From: Serratia symbiotica (Periphyllus acericola)
Lineage (GTDB): Bacteria > Pseudomonadota > Gammaproteobacteria > Enterobacterales > Enterobacteriaceae
Direction: 5' to 3'
NCBI RefSeq assembly: GCF_964019515.1
Contig: NZ_OZ026452.1
Coordinates: forward strand, 124,001-188,000
Length of the DNA: 64,000 nucleotides
In this document: piece after piece, positions 10,343 through 21,026 of the stretch
Layout: the number at the start of each line of letters is the position of its first letter
Position numbering within the stretch: position 1 is the stretch's first letter
Translations under genes and position numbers: made by a program
Notes under the pieces: generated by a model
Databases searched by the model: none
Told to the model about the DNA's origin: nothing
What the model saw: only the letters and a program-made list of their open reading frames with translations

Positions 10343-11098
10343 ATGGCTGCTGAAGATACCCAACCCCTTATCAGTCACCTGATAGAATTGCGTAAGCGGT
10401 TGTTACACTCGATTATCAGCGTGTTGGTGATCTTTTGGGTGCTGGTCTATTTCGCCAACGACATTTACCAATGGGTCGCTGCACCGTTGATTAAACAACT
10501 ACCTGTCGGGGCTATCATGATCGCCACCGATGTGGCGGCACCGTTCTTTACTCCCATCAAGCTGACCCTGATCGTCTCGGTGTTTGTTTCAGCACCGATG
10601 ATTCTGTATCAAGTCTGGGCTTTTATCGCACCGGCGCTGTACCAACATGAACGTCGGTTAATGGTGCCGCCGCTGGTTTCCAGCAGCTTGCTGTTTTATC
10701 TCGGCGTGGCCTTCGCTTACTTTATCGTGTTTCCGCTTGCCTTTAGCTTCTTCGCCAAGACTGCGCCAGTCGGGGTGATGATCGCCACCGACATCAATAA
10801 CTACCTCGATTTCGTCATGGCGCTGTTTATGGTATTCAGCACAGCTTTCGAGGTGCCCGTTGCCATTATCCAGCTTTGCTGGAGCGGTGTAACCTCGCCG
10901 GAAGATCTGAAGAAGAAACGGCCTTATGTATTGGTCGGGGCGTTTTTGGTGGGGATGTTACTAACGCCGCCTGACGTGTTTTCACAGACTTTACTGGCAA
11001 TACCGATGTACCTGCTGTACGAGGTAGGGATATTCTTCGCCCGTTTCTATACGGGCAAACGCAATGCGCCGCCGGAAGAAGAAAACCAAGGCGAATAA
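10343..11098 (+). CDS. tatC: TatC, twin-arginine translocase core subunit
   Basis: 251 codons (E. coli 258), inner-membrane protein with six transmembrane helices that recognises the twin-arginine signal peptide. The start [23 protein letters not shown] is typical, as are the motifs FAPALY-like [31 protein letters not shown] and [21 protein letters not shown]. Intact, three bases after the tatB tail stop. Together with the shortened tatA it would make a TatAC-only translocase. The tatD gene that usually follows is absent. Confidence 0.96.
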   Translation: MAAEDTQPLISHLIELRKRLLHSIISVLVIFWVLVYFANDIYQWVAAPLIKQLPVGAIMIATDVAAPFFTPIKLTLIVSVFVSAPMILYQVWAFIAPALYQHERRLMVPPLVSSSLLFYLGVAFAYFIVFPLAFSFFAKTAPVGVMIATDINNYLDFVMALFMVFSTAFEVPVAIIQLCWSGVTSPEDLKKKRPYVLVGAFLVGMLLTPPDVFSQTLLAIPMYLLYEVGIFFARFYTGKRNAPPEEENQGE

Positions 11099-11209
11099 CC
11101 CCCTGTATCTTGAGGCTGTTTTGTTTCTAATCTGCGGCAACAGACCCAGTCTTCTGCGCCAAAAAACCAATGACAACACCCACCAGCTATCCTGGTTGGT
11201 TTGAGTTAG

Positions 11210-12240
<1,031 letters not shown>

Positions 12241-12241
<1 letters not shown>

Positions 12242-12310
12242 GCTGTGTCCTGTCATTGAGCATGGTGACATTGCCAACCGAAGGACGGGGCCAATAGCTG
12301 GCACAGCGCC
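12241..12310. repeat. MITE-like repeat, short 70-bp copy
   Basis: Begins GGCTGTGTCC and ends GGCACAGCGCC, an inverted-repeat pair like the ends of the copy at 1921-2177. The flanking dinucleotide is TA on both sides, which could be a target duplication. The first 35 bases resemble the inner end of the copy at 39604-39719 (shared AGCATGG and ACATxGC). It sits between the convergent hemB and rfaH genes. Confidence 0.5.
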
Positions 12311-12343
12311 TAATGCGCATCATAAACCAAATTGCCTTTTGCA

Positions 12344-12832
12344 TTACACCTTCTGGAATTGTCGATTGTCCAAACTTTGGCTGACCTGCTTGTGCAGCAG
12401 GTTCAGTAACAACATCGAACGCGTCTCACCGTCTGGCTCGGTGTAGATGGCGCGCAACCCTTCGAGCACCCCGTTAACGATCAACACGGTATCCCCCGGT
12501 TGCGGGGTTTGTGGATCGACGCAAGTCTCGCCGGCATGTATTTGCAGCTCTTCGATCACCCCATAGGGTATGGTAGCCGACAGCGCTCCAAAGCGCACAA
12601 AGTGACTGACACCCCGAGTAGCGCTGAGGGTAGTGGTATGAATGCGCTCTGGGTCGAACAGTAAAAAAAGATAGTTGGGGAACAGGGGTTCGCTGACCGC
12701 GATGCATTTGCCCCGCATGATTTTTTCCAGCGTGATTATTGGGCTGAAACAATTGACTGCCTACCACTTCAGATGTTTCTGCGCCCGTGATAACTGGCCG
12801 CGTTTGCAATAAAGTAAATACTAGGATTCCAC
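12344..12832 (-). pseudogene. rfaH: rfaH, transcription antiterminator, broken
   Basis: NusG paralogue that normally lets RNA polymerase read through long surface-polysaccharide and related operons carrying ops sites. From a GTG at 12832 the frame reads VES-stop-YLLYCKRGQL, where Trp4 has become TAG, and then a second TAG replaces Gln in HLKW-stop-AVNCFSP. From MRGKCIAVSEPLFPNYLF to the end (EPDGETRSMLLLNLLHKQ) it is well conserved. An internal ATG after the second stop could only give a protein without the N-terminal NusG domain. An IS903-like element begins 8 bases upstream. Confidence 0.9.
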
Positions 12833-12839
12833 AATTACA

Positions 12840-13894
12840 GGCGTTGTTGAATAAATCGAACTTTTGGCCGGCACGCGGATCCGATCACTCTCCTTCTGTC
12901 AAAATAGCGACATTCCGTGGCCCCGCAAAAGTTCAACATCACCAACTGTAAGGCTTACAACAACGCCCTTATCACTCGGGGTTCACTCACTTTCTCGGTG
13001 GATGAAACGGCACTTCACGCCTGGTACTGCGAGGCAAAACCTTCTCTGCGTGGTCGCCGACAACATTATTCCGATATGGCAATCACCAGCGTATTGATGC
13101 TGAAACGGATTTTCGGCCTGACACTTCGCGCCCTCCAGGGCTTCATCGACTCCAGTGTCACACTGATCAAAGTGCCGTTGAACTGCCCGGACGACACCTG
13201 CATCAGTAAGCGGGCAAAGTCCGGCCATGTCCCGTTTAAAACCGCAACGCCGGGTGAAATTGCGCACCTCGTTATCGACTCTAGCGGGCTCAACGTGTTG
13301 GGTGAAGGGGAGTGGAAAGTAAAAAAATACGGTCAGGAAAAACGGCGGATCTGGCGAAAATTGCATTTGGCCGTAGATACAGAAACACATGAGGTCATCT
13401 GTGCTGACCTTTCCTTGAGCAATGTCACCGATACCGAAGCCTTCCCAGGTCTCATCCGCCAGAGGTACCGTAAAATCAAAGTCGCCTCGGCGGATCGGGC
13501 TTAGGATACGCGAGTGTGTGATGATGAGTTAAGGGGCAAGAAGCTCAAGGCGTTAATACCGCCCAGCAGCGGAGCCCGTTATTAGTCGGCAGACTATGCA
13601 GAGCGAAATCAAGCGGTGGTGAACCAGCGCGTTACCGGAGACAACACACGGTGGAAAAGTATCACAGGCTACCACCGACGTTCGATAGCGGCAATAGCGA
13701 GGTACAGAGTAAAACAGCTATTTGGTAGTCACCTGTCGCTGCGAGATTATGATGGGCAAGTTGCAGAGGCGCTGGCCATGATCTGTGCACTAAACAAGAT
13801 GACGCTCGCCGGTATGCCAGAAAGTGTACGCCTTGCCTGAAAGCTGCTCATTCACGGGACTTTTTATTCCAAATCCGATTTATTCAACAAAGCC
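12840..13894 (+). mobile_element. IS903-like element (IS5 family), copy B, full length
   Basis: 1055 bp with terminal inverted repeats: left GGCGTTGTTGAATAAATC, right end the complement of GGCTTTGTTGAATAAATC. The flanking 9 bases differ (ACAATTACA on the left, CATGCGTCT on the right), so there is no target duplication. This suggests recombination between copies, or a deletion beginning at the element, at the junction between rfaH and the conjugation relic. Confidence 0.93.
12917..13840 (+). pseudogene. IS903-like transposase, copy B, with two TAG codons
   Basis: 307-codon frame from GTG 12917, the same length as IS903 transposase. The first Asp motif is IAHLVIDSSGL, the second is in SLSNVTDTEAFPG, and the Glu region is near YRVKQLFGSHLSLRDYDGQ. 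TAG replaces Tyr at 13502 (DRA-stop-DTRV) and Trp near 13582. The first TAG is shared with copies C and E but not with copy D. Confidence 0.88.
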
Positions 13895-14416
13895 CATGCG
13901 TCTATTGTACAAATGATGACTTGCGCCCACTTTGCTTCAGATTATCTCCATGATGCGTACGCTTAAATCCATTGAAAAATCAATAAAGTAAAAAATCTGG
14001 ATAGGGGCATTTCTCATGGAGCGCCTCTTCCCACACCAGTGTACATACTGGTCTGTTTACGGCGGTTGAAATAGTTGGGATCTATGCACGTATTTCTGAG
14101 CAGAGCCGACTTTAGGCGCTCAAAAAGAAGCACCTCACCGGAGGTATGGGGTTTGCCAGCAGTCTGAAACGTCCTGATGGCCGTTTTTTTGATGGAACTA
14201 TGAGGAACTGATAATCTGGTTATGTCAAAATCGCTTGGTAATTATACCTTCAGTATCCCTTGGTAACCACTAGTACCATTCAAGAGTATCAACCAAGCTC
14301 CTGGGTGTGACATTTGTACTATTGGCTCCCCTACTAAAGATTTAATTAAGTTGTCAGGACTTCAATTAATTATCGAAAAAATACGTTGCAGTAAATCCGT
14401 CTCGGCCCCTGTCAGC
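13895..14416. other. Gene-free stretch between the IS and the conjugation relic
   Basis: About 520 bases that are A+T-richer than the conjugation genes to the right. I see no recognisable reading frame, RNA or repeat. It may be decayed flanking DNA of the conjugative element. The change to G+C-rich coding DNA occurs near 14415. Confidence 0.45.
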
Positions 14417-15847
14417 GGCACTAAATTTGCTGCCATTGACCCGGCCCACCTCGGCGTGGAACGAAGACGGCAATGCCCTGTTTCCAACGCCCGATGGCAA
14501 GATCATGCCGGTGGGGTGCTTGCCACGCCGAAGCAGACCAAACTCACCACTATTGTAGCGGGCGACTCCGGGGGCGGCAAATCGGTGCTGCTCAACCGGC
14601 TGACCACCATTATGGCCACGAGTGCGAATCATCACCTCCCCTTCGTTTCACTGACGGATATAAGGACTGAGTACGACGGGCATGGTCTCACTGATGCGAT
14701 CGGCGCTGCCGCCCGCGCGGCAGGACGAGGTGCTGAACATCATCCTGCGCAATGAGCCGGCGTACTGCCGTAACCTGTTCGATATCCAGCTCGGTTGGCG
14801 ATCGCCGCTCGGCTACGAGGAAGACTTCATGACAAACCTGCTGACGGCACTGTGGGACAGGAGGTTTCCCGACTACCGCGAAAACTGTAGCTGGTATGAG
14901 CTGTGTGATGTGCTGCAGGATGTGGGGGAAACGCTTGCCGCGCAGCGGGCGCAGTTTCAGGCGGTACCGGAACTGGCAGACATGCCACCGCTGCTTGGCA
15001 GCGCGGATCTGACCAGTATCTACGGCACCATTGAGCGTGACGGGAGCCGGGAGTTTCTTGTCGACTATCTCGCACGCTGTCTGCGCGATGCCAGTCGCCA
15101 GTACCGCATATTTGCGGGCCGCACGCGGTTCATGATCAGTCTGCAGGCGCGGGTCATCAATGTGGATCTGCAGTATGTGGTCGGCAAGGAGACCAGGGTC
15201 TGTGACCTGAAGACCGGGATCATGTTCCTGTTTGCCGGGCATATCTCGGGCGGCGACTTTGTCCTGTCCCAGTTTGCCGGTGAGCTGTTTGCGGGGCTGC
15301 ACCCACGTTGGCATGCAATGCACAGGGCACGCGTGAAGCAGCTTGACCAGGAGGTAAACACCCGGGTGTACGACGAGCTGCATAACGCCAGGCATGTGCC
15401 GTTTATCTTCCCGATGCTGGAGATCGCTGACCGCGAGCAACGCAAGCACGGTGCTCTCATCCCAGTACCTGCGTGACTTTCCGGAGGCTGTCCAGCGCTG
15501 CGCCAACTCTGTCTATATGGTGGCGGTCGATCCGGATGATGAGGCGGTGCTGCGGGATCGCTTCCAGATCCCTACGGTGACGCTCAGGCGATTCATGCAC
15601 ATGGGCAGTGGGGCAGCAGGAATTGTGGGCGTTAAGTACCACACCGGAGGACAGGGCACAGCGCGAGATGCTGGAAAAAGACGTGGGCGATGAGATGGCA
15701 AGACGTATCCTCAGGCGTTTTTTCCCCGGCGGCAGCGCGGAGAAAGTCATTGCGCACCGGCGGCGCACCACGGGTGAAATCAGCAGCGACAACGCCATTC
15801 ATATACTGGCCGACGAACTCGTCAGGCAACATGGCTATGACCTCTGA
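14417..15847 (+). pseudogene. traU: TraU/DotO-like conjugation ATPase, broken
   Basis: Remnant of a large VirB4-class ATPase of an IncI-like (type IVB, Dot/Icm-related) conjugation system. Readable parts in order: WNEDGNALFPTPDGKIMPVG, a Walker A motif AGDSGGGKSVLLNRL near 14560, a Walker-B-distant stretch LGWRSPLGYEEDFMTNLL, VKQLDQEVNTRVYDELHNA, and the C-terminal ELWALSTTPEDRAQREMLEK. At least three frameshifts (near 14515, 14690 and 15470) and a short deletion near 15610 break it, and the 5' half of the gene is missing. The identification as the TraU/DotO family rests on recalled motifs and on the order of the following genes. Confidence 0.6.
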
Positions 15848-15869
15848 ACCCGTCAGGAGGATCAAATCC

Positions 15870-16067
15870 ATGAACAGACCATTACACGCAAGCGGGCGGC
15901 AAGGGCTGCTGGCGACGTTGGCAGGTCTGGTGACTATGGTGGTGTATGCGTTTATTACGGGGGCGCTGCGCGCGTTGAGTGTGCTGCACTGTCAGCCTTT
16001 CACGCTGTTTCAATCGACATTGACGCATCAGGGGGCGTGCCATGAAGACAGAAAGCAGGGGGCGTGA
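15870..16067 (+). CDS. Short membrane protein of the conjugation relic, TraV position
   Basis: 65 codons from ATG 15870, which has a strong AGGAGG ribosome site. An earlier in-frame ATG at 15837 overlaps the traU remnant and lacks one. One transmembrane segment is visible (LATLAGLVTMVVYAFITGAL). By position it sits where IncI-type elements have traV/traW, but I do not recognise the sequence. It may be a deletion-shortened remnant. It overlaps the start of the next gene by 26 bases. Confidence 0.4.
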   Translation: MNRPLHASGRQGLLATLAGLVTMVVYAFITGALRALSVLHCQPFTLFQSTLTHQGACHEDRKQGA

Positions 16068-16620
16068 TCGCCTCCCGGAGGAAAAACCGCCCGTACCGAT
16101 AGCGAAACGTGCACGCTGGTTTGCCATCAACGTACTGGTGCCGGTCTCCGACATCTCTCAGGTTGGGCGCTACACCGGCCACAACGTTGCCCGTCTCTGG
16201 CAGCGTATCCGGACTGTCACGTCGTGCCGGGCTGTGGATGACTATCGTCCGGCCAACTGGTCTCAGGCGGTGGCGGACACCGGCCTGTCGGCCTCGACGC
16301 TATGCAGGCACTATCGCTTCAGCCTGTGGATCTGGTGGGGGCTGATGTGGCTGACGGCCCTGTCGGCCATCGGACTCCTACTGATGCTGGTGACAGCGGG
16401 GGGGAGCGTCAGCCCGACTGGCTGGTTGCGTATCGGCAGTGTGTTGCTGGTCATGGGATTGCTGAGCGCCACCGGTTTTGTGCATGCACTGGGGGTAAAC
16501 TACCGGCTGTGGCAGCTTGAAGCGCAGCGGGTCTCGGCGTCAGAGCAGGGCGGGTTTCAGGCATTTCTGCGGGAGACGCGCTGGTTTCGTCGGGTACTCA
16601 CCGCCGGTCTACGGCGATAG
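16042..16620 (+). CDS. TraX-like conjugation membrane protein
   Basis: 192 codons with two transmembrane segments (WIWWGLMWLTALSAIGLLLML and GSVLLVMGLLSATGFVHAL) between hydrophilic ends. It follows the TraU-like remnant and precedes a TraY-like N-terminus, as traX does in the IncI plasmid R64 transfer region. The assignment is by position, size and membrane topology, not by a sure sequence match. The frame is undamaged, unlike its neighbours. Confidence 0.45.
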   Translation: MKTESRGRDRLPEEKPPVPIAKRARWFAINVLVPVSDISQVGRYTGHNVARLWQRIRTVTSCRAVDDYRPANWSQAVADTGLSASTLCRHYRFSLWIWWGLMWLTALSAIGLLLMLVTAGGSVSPTGWLRIGSVLLVMGLLSATGFVHALGVNYRLWQLEAQRVSASEQGGFQAFLRETRWFRRVLTAGLRR

Positions 16621-16646
16621 TGGATAACAGGTAACAGGAGAGACAT

Positions 16647-16892
16647 ATGCATGCATTAACGTTCGCAGACGCAAGGAAACACTTCGCCGAGATAATGCAG
16701 CGCATCAGTGACAATGCTGAGCTGGTACGTATCTTGCGGCGTGATGCCCCTGACGTCGTCATCATTGGTGCCCATGAATACGACGCCATGGTTGAAACGC
16801 TACACCTTTTCAGCAATCCGGTGAACGCCGCACATATCAATGCGTCTCTGGATGAACTGGAACGTGGGGATATTGTCGAGATTGACGTTTGA
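16647..16892 (+). CDS. yefM: YefM-like antitoxin
   Basis: 81 codons, Phd/YefM family. The N-terminal MHALTFADARKHFAEIMQRISD is the DNA-binding part, and the C-terminal half, ending LDELERGDIVEIDV, wraps the toxin. The stop overlaps the start of the toxin gene. Such antitoxins bind their own promoter and repress the operon. Inserted between traX-like and traY-like genes, where it would help keep the mobile element. Both genes of the pair are open. Confidence 0.87.
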   Translation: MHALTFADARKHFAEIMQRISDNAELVRILRRDAPDVVIIGAHEYDAMVETLHLFSNPVNAAHINASLDELERGDIVEIDV

Positions 16893-17152
16893 AGATCCGC
16901 TTTACCCGCCGGGCTGCCACCGATTTTCAACACTGGCAAAATAACGTCAAGGTATACGAGCGCGTTAGATTGCTGATCAAGGCGGTTCATGTTGATCTGT
17001 TTTGTGGTATTGGAAAGCCCGAGCGGCTTCGCCACCATAAAAATCCTGCACTGTATTCACGCCGTATAGACAGGGAACACAGACTCGTTTACAGCGTCAC
17101 TGACGGTGAGTTAACGATAATTGCCTGGAGCTTTCACTACGAAAGCCTCTGA
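16889..17152 (+). CDS. yoeB: YoeB-like mRNA interferase toxin
   Basis: 87 codons from a TTG start at 16889 that overlaps the antitoxin stop. YoeB cuts mRNA in the ribosome A site. Family residues are present: the Glu in GKPERLRHHK, the Arg in YSRRIDREHRLVYSV, and a C-terminal His-Tyr (SFHYESL). The protein therefore looks catalytically competent. It forms a standard type II pair with the preceding gene. Confidence 0.88.
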   Translation: MKIRFTRRAATDFQHWQNNVKVYERVRLLIKAVHVDLFCGIGKPERLRHHKNPALYSRRIDREHRLVYSVTDGELTIIAWSFHYESL

Positions 17153-17259
17153 CCAGGCTTGACACCTTTCCCCTTGTCCGAGGAAAGGGGAAGCCCGTCG
17201 TCTGCCCCCCCGGCGGCTTCTGTAGTCTATCCTCTCACATTCTTTAAGGTTCCTTCCCC

Positions 17260-17553
17260 ATGAAGCTACTGAAGCCCATTCAGGCGGCGATGCTGCTGTA
17301 CGCCGTATCCTGCCCGTCGTTCGCCGCCGACGTGGACTATCAGACCATCAGCGACGCCGCAAAGAAGACGGGTGACCTGTCCAGACAGGCGCTGGTGATG
17401 ATATTTGGGGACGTGGTGCTGTCCCCTTTCCAGCACGGGCAGCCCACGCTGATAGGCTCGTTCTTCGCAATGGTCTGCACGGTGGCGCTGGTGTGGTTCC
17501 TGGTCGTGACCCTGAAATCACTCTACCAAGGGGGCAGGAGGTACAACGCCTGA
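17260..17553 (+). pseudogene. TraY/DotA-like conjugation protein, N-terminus only
   Basis: 97 codons beginning with a signal peptide (LLKPIQAAMLLYAVSCPSFAA) followed by VDYQTISDAAKKTGDLSRQALVMIFGDVV and one transmembrane segment. This resembles the beginning of the large polytopic TraY/DotA proteins of type IVB systems, which run to several hundred residues. A deletion has joined it out of frame to the next remnant near 17530. Assignment is tentative. Confidence 0.45.
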
Positions 17554-17925
17554 AATCTGCGACGGGCGATGAAATCTGGACGCTCATCGCCAATATAGGC
17601 ACACGCATCACGGGGAAGATTCGGGATCCGAAGGATACGCTGGAAATCCTGCAACTGATGGCGGGTACGGAGTACCGGCCGGAGATGCCGGCCATGGTGC
17701 AGCAGGTGGGCCTGATGGGCAGCCACTGGCGTGACGATAACCGGGTGATCCTGCGTGAGCAGAAAAAAGTGGATGTGGAAGAAGTGCAGGTGCTGCAGGA
17801 GGGGGAGAATGTGACCCTGTTTAACGGCATCCTGCTGCGTTGCAGCGCATTTTATATCAAGGATGCGGACAAGTTTGCATCGGAGGCGGTGTGCATCAAC
17901 CGGTCTTCCCCACGCCCGCGGGGGT
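17530..17925 (+). pseudogene. C-terminal piece of a conjugation ATPase, possibly TrbC/DotL-like
   Basis: In the frame starting near 17530 the DNA reads EVQRLKSATGDEIWTLIANIG, then TLEILQLMAGTEYRPE, REQKKVDVEEVQVLQEGENVT and LFNGILLRCSAFYI. These look like the end of a VirD4-type coupling protein of an IncI-like element, as the last part of trbC would. Similarity stops near INR at about 17905-17925. The 5' part of the gene is deleted. Confidence 0.4.
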
Positions 17926-18034
17926 ATTGCCCCCTTATCGTCATTACTTATTCAAATATTGAACTAGTCATTCCTTTTCATCATTTCAGGGGCTAAATAT
18001 CAGCCCGTATAGTCGGATTATATTTCTATAATTC

Positions 18035-19477
18035 ATGAAAAGGCTGTTGTGGACCTACCTACCCATTTTTGCTGACCTGAAACAACGCCCGGTGCTGGTG
18101 GTTGGCGGTGGTGAAGTGGCGGCGCGCAAAGTCGATCTGCTTCAGCGCTCCGGGGCTGAAATACGCATAGTGTCGCAGTCGCTGTCACCTGAACTTGAAC
18201 AACAGTGGCAGCATGGGCTGCTTATCTGGTTGGGAACAACTTTCGAGCCTTGTCAGTTGGATGAAGTATTCCTGGTGATTGCCGCTACGGATGACGGTGC
18301 GGTGAACGCTAAGGTGTTTGCCGCAGCGGACAAATGCCGGGTGTTGGCAAACGTGGTGGACGACAAGCCGCGTTGCTCATTTATCTTCCCATCGATTATC
18401 GATCGTTCACCCTTGGTAGTCGGTGTCTCTTCCAGCGGCCAGGCCCCGGTACTGGCGCGCATAAAGCTGGAGGCGCTACTGCCTGCCAGCTTGGGTCAGA
18501 TGGCGGAAGTGGCTGGGCGCTGGCGTGGCCAAGTCAAACAGCGGTTGACGTCGATCAGCGAGCGCCGTCGTTTCTGGGAAAAAACCTTCGGTGGCCGTTT
18601 CTCTACGCAGGTAGCCAATGGCCAGAGTGCACAGGCAGAACAACAGCTAGAACAGGATTTGCACCGCTTCGCCCAAAGCGGCGAAAGTACCCAGGGCGAG
18701 ATAGCCTTGGTGGGGGCCGGGCCGGGTGATGTGGGGTTGTTAACCCTGCGCGGACTACAACTCATACAACAGGGGGACGTGGTGTTGTATGACCATCTGG
18801 TTAGTGACGAGATCCTCGATCTGGTGCGCCGCGATGCTGAGCGTATCTGCGTAGGTAAACGCGCTGGCGCACACTCGGTGATTCAGGAAGAGATCAATCG
18901 TCTACTGCTGGTGTTGGCGCAGCAGGGCAAACGTGTAGTGCGTCTTAACGGAGGCGACCCGTTCATTTTCGGTCGTGGTGGCGAAGAGCTACAGGTGGCA
19001 GCGGAGGTAGGAATTCCGTTTCAGGTGGTGCCGGGCATCACTGACGCCGCTGGGGCGACCGCCTATGGAGGCATTCCGCTGACCCACCGTGATCATGCGC
19101 AGAGCGTGACATTTATCACTGGTCATTGCCGCCCCGATGGCGACGGTTTGGATTGGGCTAATCTGGCTCGGTCAAGGCAGACGTTAGCGATTTATATGGG
19201 TGCTATGAAAGCGGCAGCCATCAGTCAGTGCCTGATGGCCCATGGTCGTGTAGCTTCTACGCCAGTGTCGGTGATCAGTCGGGGTACGCGTGCCGATCAG
19301 CAAGTGCATATAGGCACGCTGCAACAACTTGAAGAGTTGGCTCAACGGGCAGCGCTGCCCGCGTTGCTGGTGATCGGCGAGGTGGTGGCACTGCATCATC
19401 AAAATCAAATCGCCTGGTTCGGGCAGCAACCACAGGTAGCAGGGACATCGCGCCCAGCTGTTGTGAATTTTGCTTAA
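18035..19477 (+). CDS. cysG: CysG, sirohaem synthase
   Basis: 480 codons, a fusion of two enzymes. The N-terminal NAD-dependent precorrin-2 dehydrogenase/ferrochelatase carries [17 protein letters not shown] near residue 20 and [20 protein letters not shown]. The C-terminal uroporphyrinogen-III methyltransferase carries [20 protein letters not shown] (G for A variants), [10 protein letters not shown] and [17 protein letters not shown]. Sirohaem is the cofactor of assimilatory sulfite reductase. The exact start is uncertain: ATG 18035 adds about five residues over the usual start, where one base may have been gained. Intact, although the three cys genes behind it are broken. Confidence 0.92.
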   Translation: MKRLLWTYLPIFADLKQRPVLVVGGGEVAARKVDLLQRSGAEIRIVSQSLSPELEQQWQHGLLIWLGTTFEPCQLDEVFLVIAATDDGAVNAKVFAAADKCRVLANVVDDKPRCSFIFPSIIDRSPLVVGVSSSGQAPVLARIKLEALLPASLGQMAEVAGRWRGQVKQRLTSISERRRFWEKTFGGRFSTQVANGQSAQAEQQLEQDLHRFAQSGESTQGEIALVGAGPGDVGLLTLRGLQLIQQGDVVLYDHLVSDEILDLVRRDAERICVGKRAGAHSVIQEEINRLLLVLAQQGKRVVRLNGGDPFIFGRGGEELQVAAEVGIPFQVVPGITDAAGATAYGGIPLTHRDHAQSVTFITGHCRPDGDGLDWANLARSRQTLAIYMGAMKAAAISQCLMAHGRVASTPVSVISRGTRADQQVHIGTLQQLEELAQRAALPALLVIGEVVALHHQNQIAWFGQQPQVAGTSRPAVVNFA

Positions 19478-19489
19478 GAAAGGCTTTTA

Positions 19490-20163
19490 ATGTACCAGGT
19501 CCGGGATCGCATGGCGCAGGAATACGGTTTCGAACTGCTGGTGCACAAAACCCGGAAGGGGTAGCGATGAATATTAACCCGTTTATGCATGGCAGCAGAA
19601 AGTATACCGACATCATGAAAACCGAAAGTCTGAAGCAGGCACTGAACCAATATGGTTTCGATGCCGCCTTTGGCGGTGCGCGCCGCAATGAAGAGAAGTC
19701 GCGTGCCAAGGAACGTATCTATTCCTTCCGTGACCGCTTCCACCGCTGGGACCCAAAAAACCAGCGTACGGAGTTATGGCACAACTACAACGGCCAGATC
19801 AACAAGGGCGAAAGCATCCGCGTGTTCCCGCTATCGAATTGGACTGAGCTGGATATTTGGCAGTACATCTTCCTGGAAAAAATCGACATTGTGCCATTGT
19901 ATCTGGCGAAATCACGGCCAGTGGTGAAGCGTGATGGCATGCTGTTGATTGTGGACGATGATCGCATCGCTCTACAGCCGGGAGAAGTGATCAGCCAACG
20001 CAGGGTGCGTTTCCGCACCTTGGGGTGCTGGCCGCGAACCGTCGCGGTGGATTCAGAGGCGCAAACGCTGCCGGAGATCATCGAAGAGATGCTGGTCTCT
20101 ACCAACATTGAGCGCCAGGGGCGGATGATTGACCGTGATCAATCCGGTTCGATGGAATTTTAA
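19490..20163 (+). pseudogene. cysD: cysD, sulfate adenylyltransferase subunit 2, broken
   Basis: CysD with CysN makes adenosine phosphosulfate from ATP and sulfate. The first ~75 codons are deleted: the remnant starts at [20 protein letters not shown] directly after the cysG stop. A one-base loss in an A-run near 19550 shifts the frame before [20 protein letters not shown]. The rest is highly conserved ([43 protein letters not shown]). A Leu-to-TAA change removes the last residues (KRQGYF). The PP-loop region that binds ATP is gone. Confidence 0.93.
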
Positions 20164-20195
20164 AAGCGTCAAGGGTATTTCTGAGGAGCAACTGG

Positions 20196-21025
20196 ATGAA
20201 CAAAGTAATTACTCAACAAATTGCTGCCCAGGGCGGCGTCGAGTCTTATCTGCATGCTCAGCAACATAAAATCCTGCTGCGTTTTCTGACCTGCGGCAGC
20301 GTTGACGATGGCAAAAGCACCCTGATCTGGCGTTTGCTGCATGACGCGCGCCAGATCTACGAGGATCAACTTTCTACGCTGCACAGAGACAGCAAGCGCA
20401 TTGGCACTCAAGGTGAGAAACTCGATCTGGCCCTGTTGATGGACTGCCTTCCGGTGTAGAGTCCACAGTGGCACGCATCGTCACCTTCGACGGCGATTTG
20501 CAAGAGGCGGTACCGGGCGAGGCTATTACCTTGGTGCTACAGGATGCAGTGGACATCAGTCGCGGCGATCTGCTGGTCGATACGGGTGAAACCTTGAAGG
20601 CGGTACAGCGCGTGCTAGTGGACGTGGTGTGGATGGCCGAACAGCCGCTGTTTCCGGGCCAGAGCTATGGTATTAAGGTGGCTGGCAAGAAAAGTCGTAC
20701 GCTGGTAGAAGGCATTCGTCATCAGGTGGAAATTAACTCGCTGGCGCAGTACCCAGCGGAGAGGCTGCCGCAAAACGGCATCGGATTGGTGGAACTGACC
20801 TTCGAGGAACCACTGGTGCTGGATAGCTACCGGAGCAACCACGATACCGGCGGGCTGATCATTATCGATCGTCTTAGTAACGAGACGGTCGGTGCTGGCC
20901 TGATGCGCGAGGCGCTACTGAAAGCTAAGGACACTGTATTCAGCGCCTTCGAGCTGGAACTGAACGCGCTGGTGCGCAGGCATTTCCCGCACTGGGATGC
21001 GCGTGATCTGCTTGGAGGTCAATAA
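20196..21025 (+). pseudogene. cysN: cysN, sulfate adenylyltransferase GTPase subunit, broken
   Basis: The start [20 protein letters not shown] and the GTPase P-loop [16 protein letters not shown] are intact up to LDLALLMD. A deletion of roughly 220-240 codons then joins directly to [17 protein letters not shown] and shifts the frame near 20445. The C-terminal part ([20 protein letters not shown] to [13 protein letters not shown]) is well conserved. All of the GTPase domain beyond the P-loop is missing. Confidence 0.93.
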
Positions 21026-21026
21026 A

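Noticed and set aside
13616..13840. Separate small gene at the 3' end of IS copy B
   Set aside because: It is the in-frame C-terminus of the IS903-like transposase after the TAG codons.
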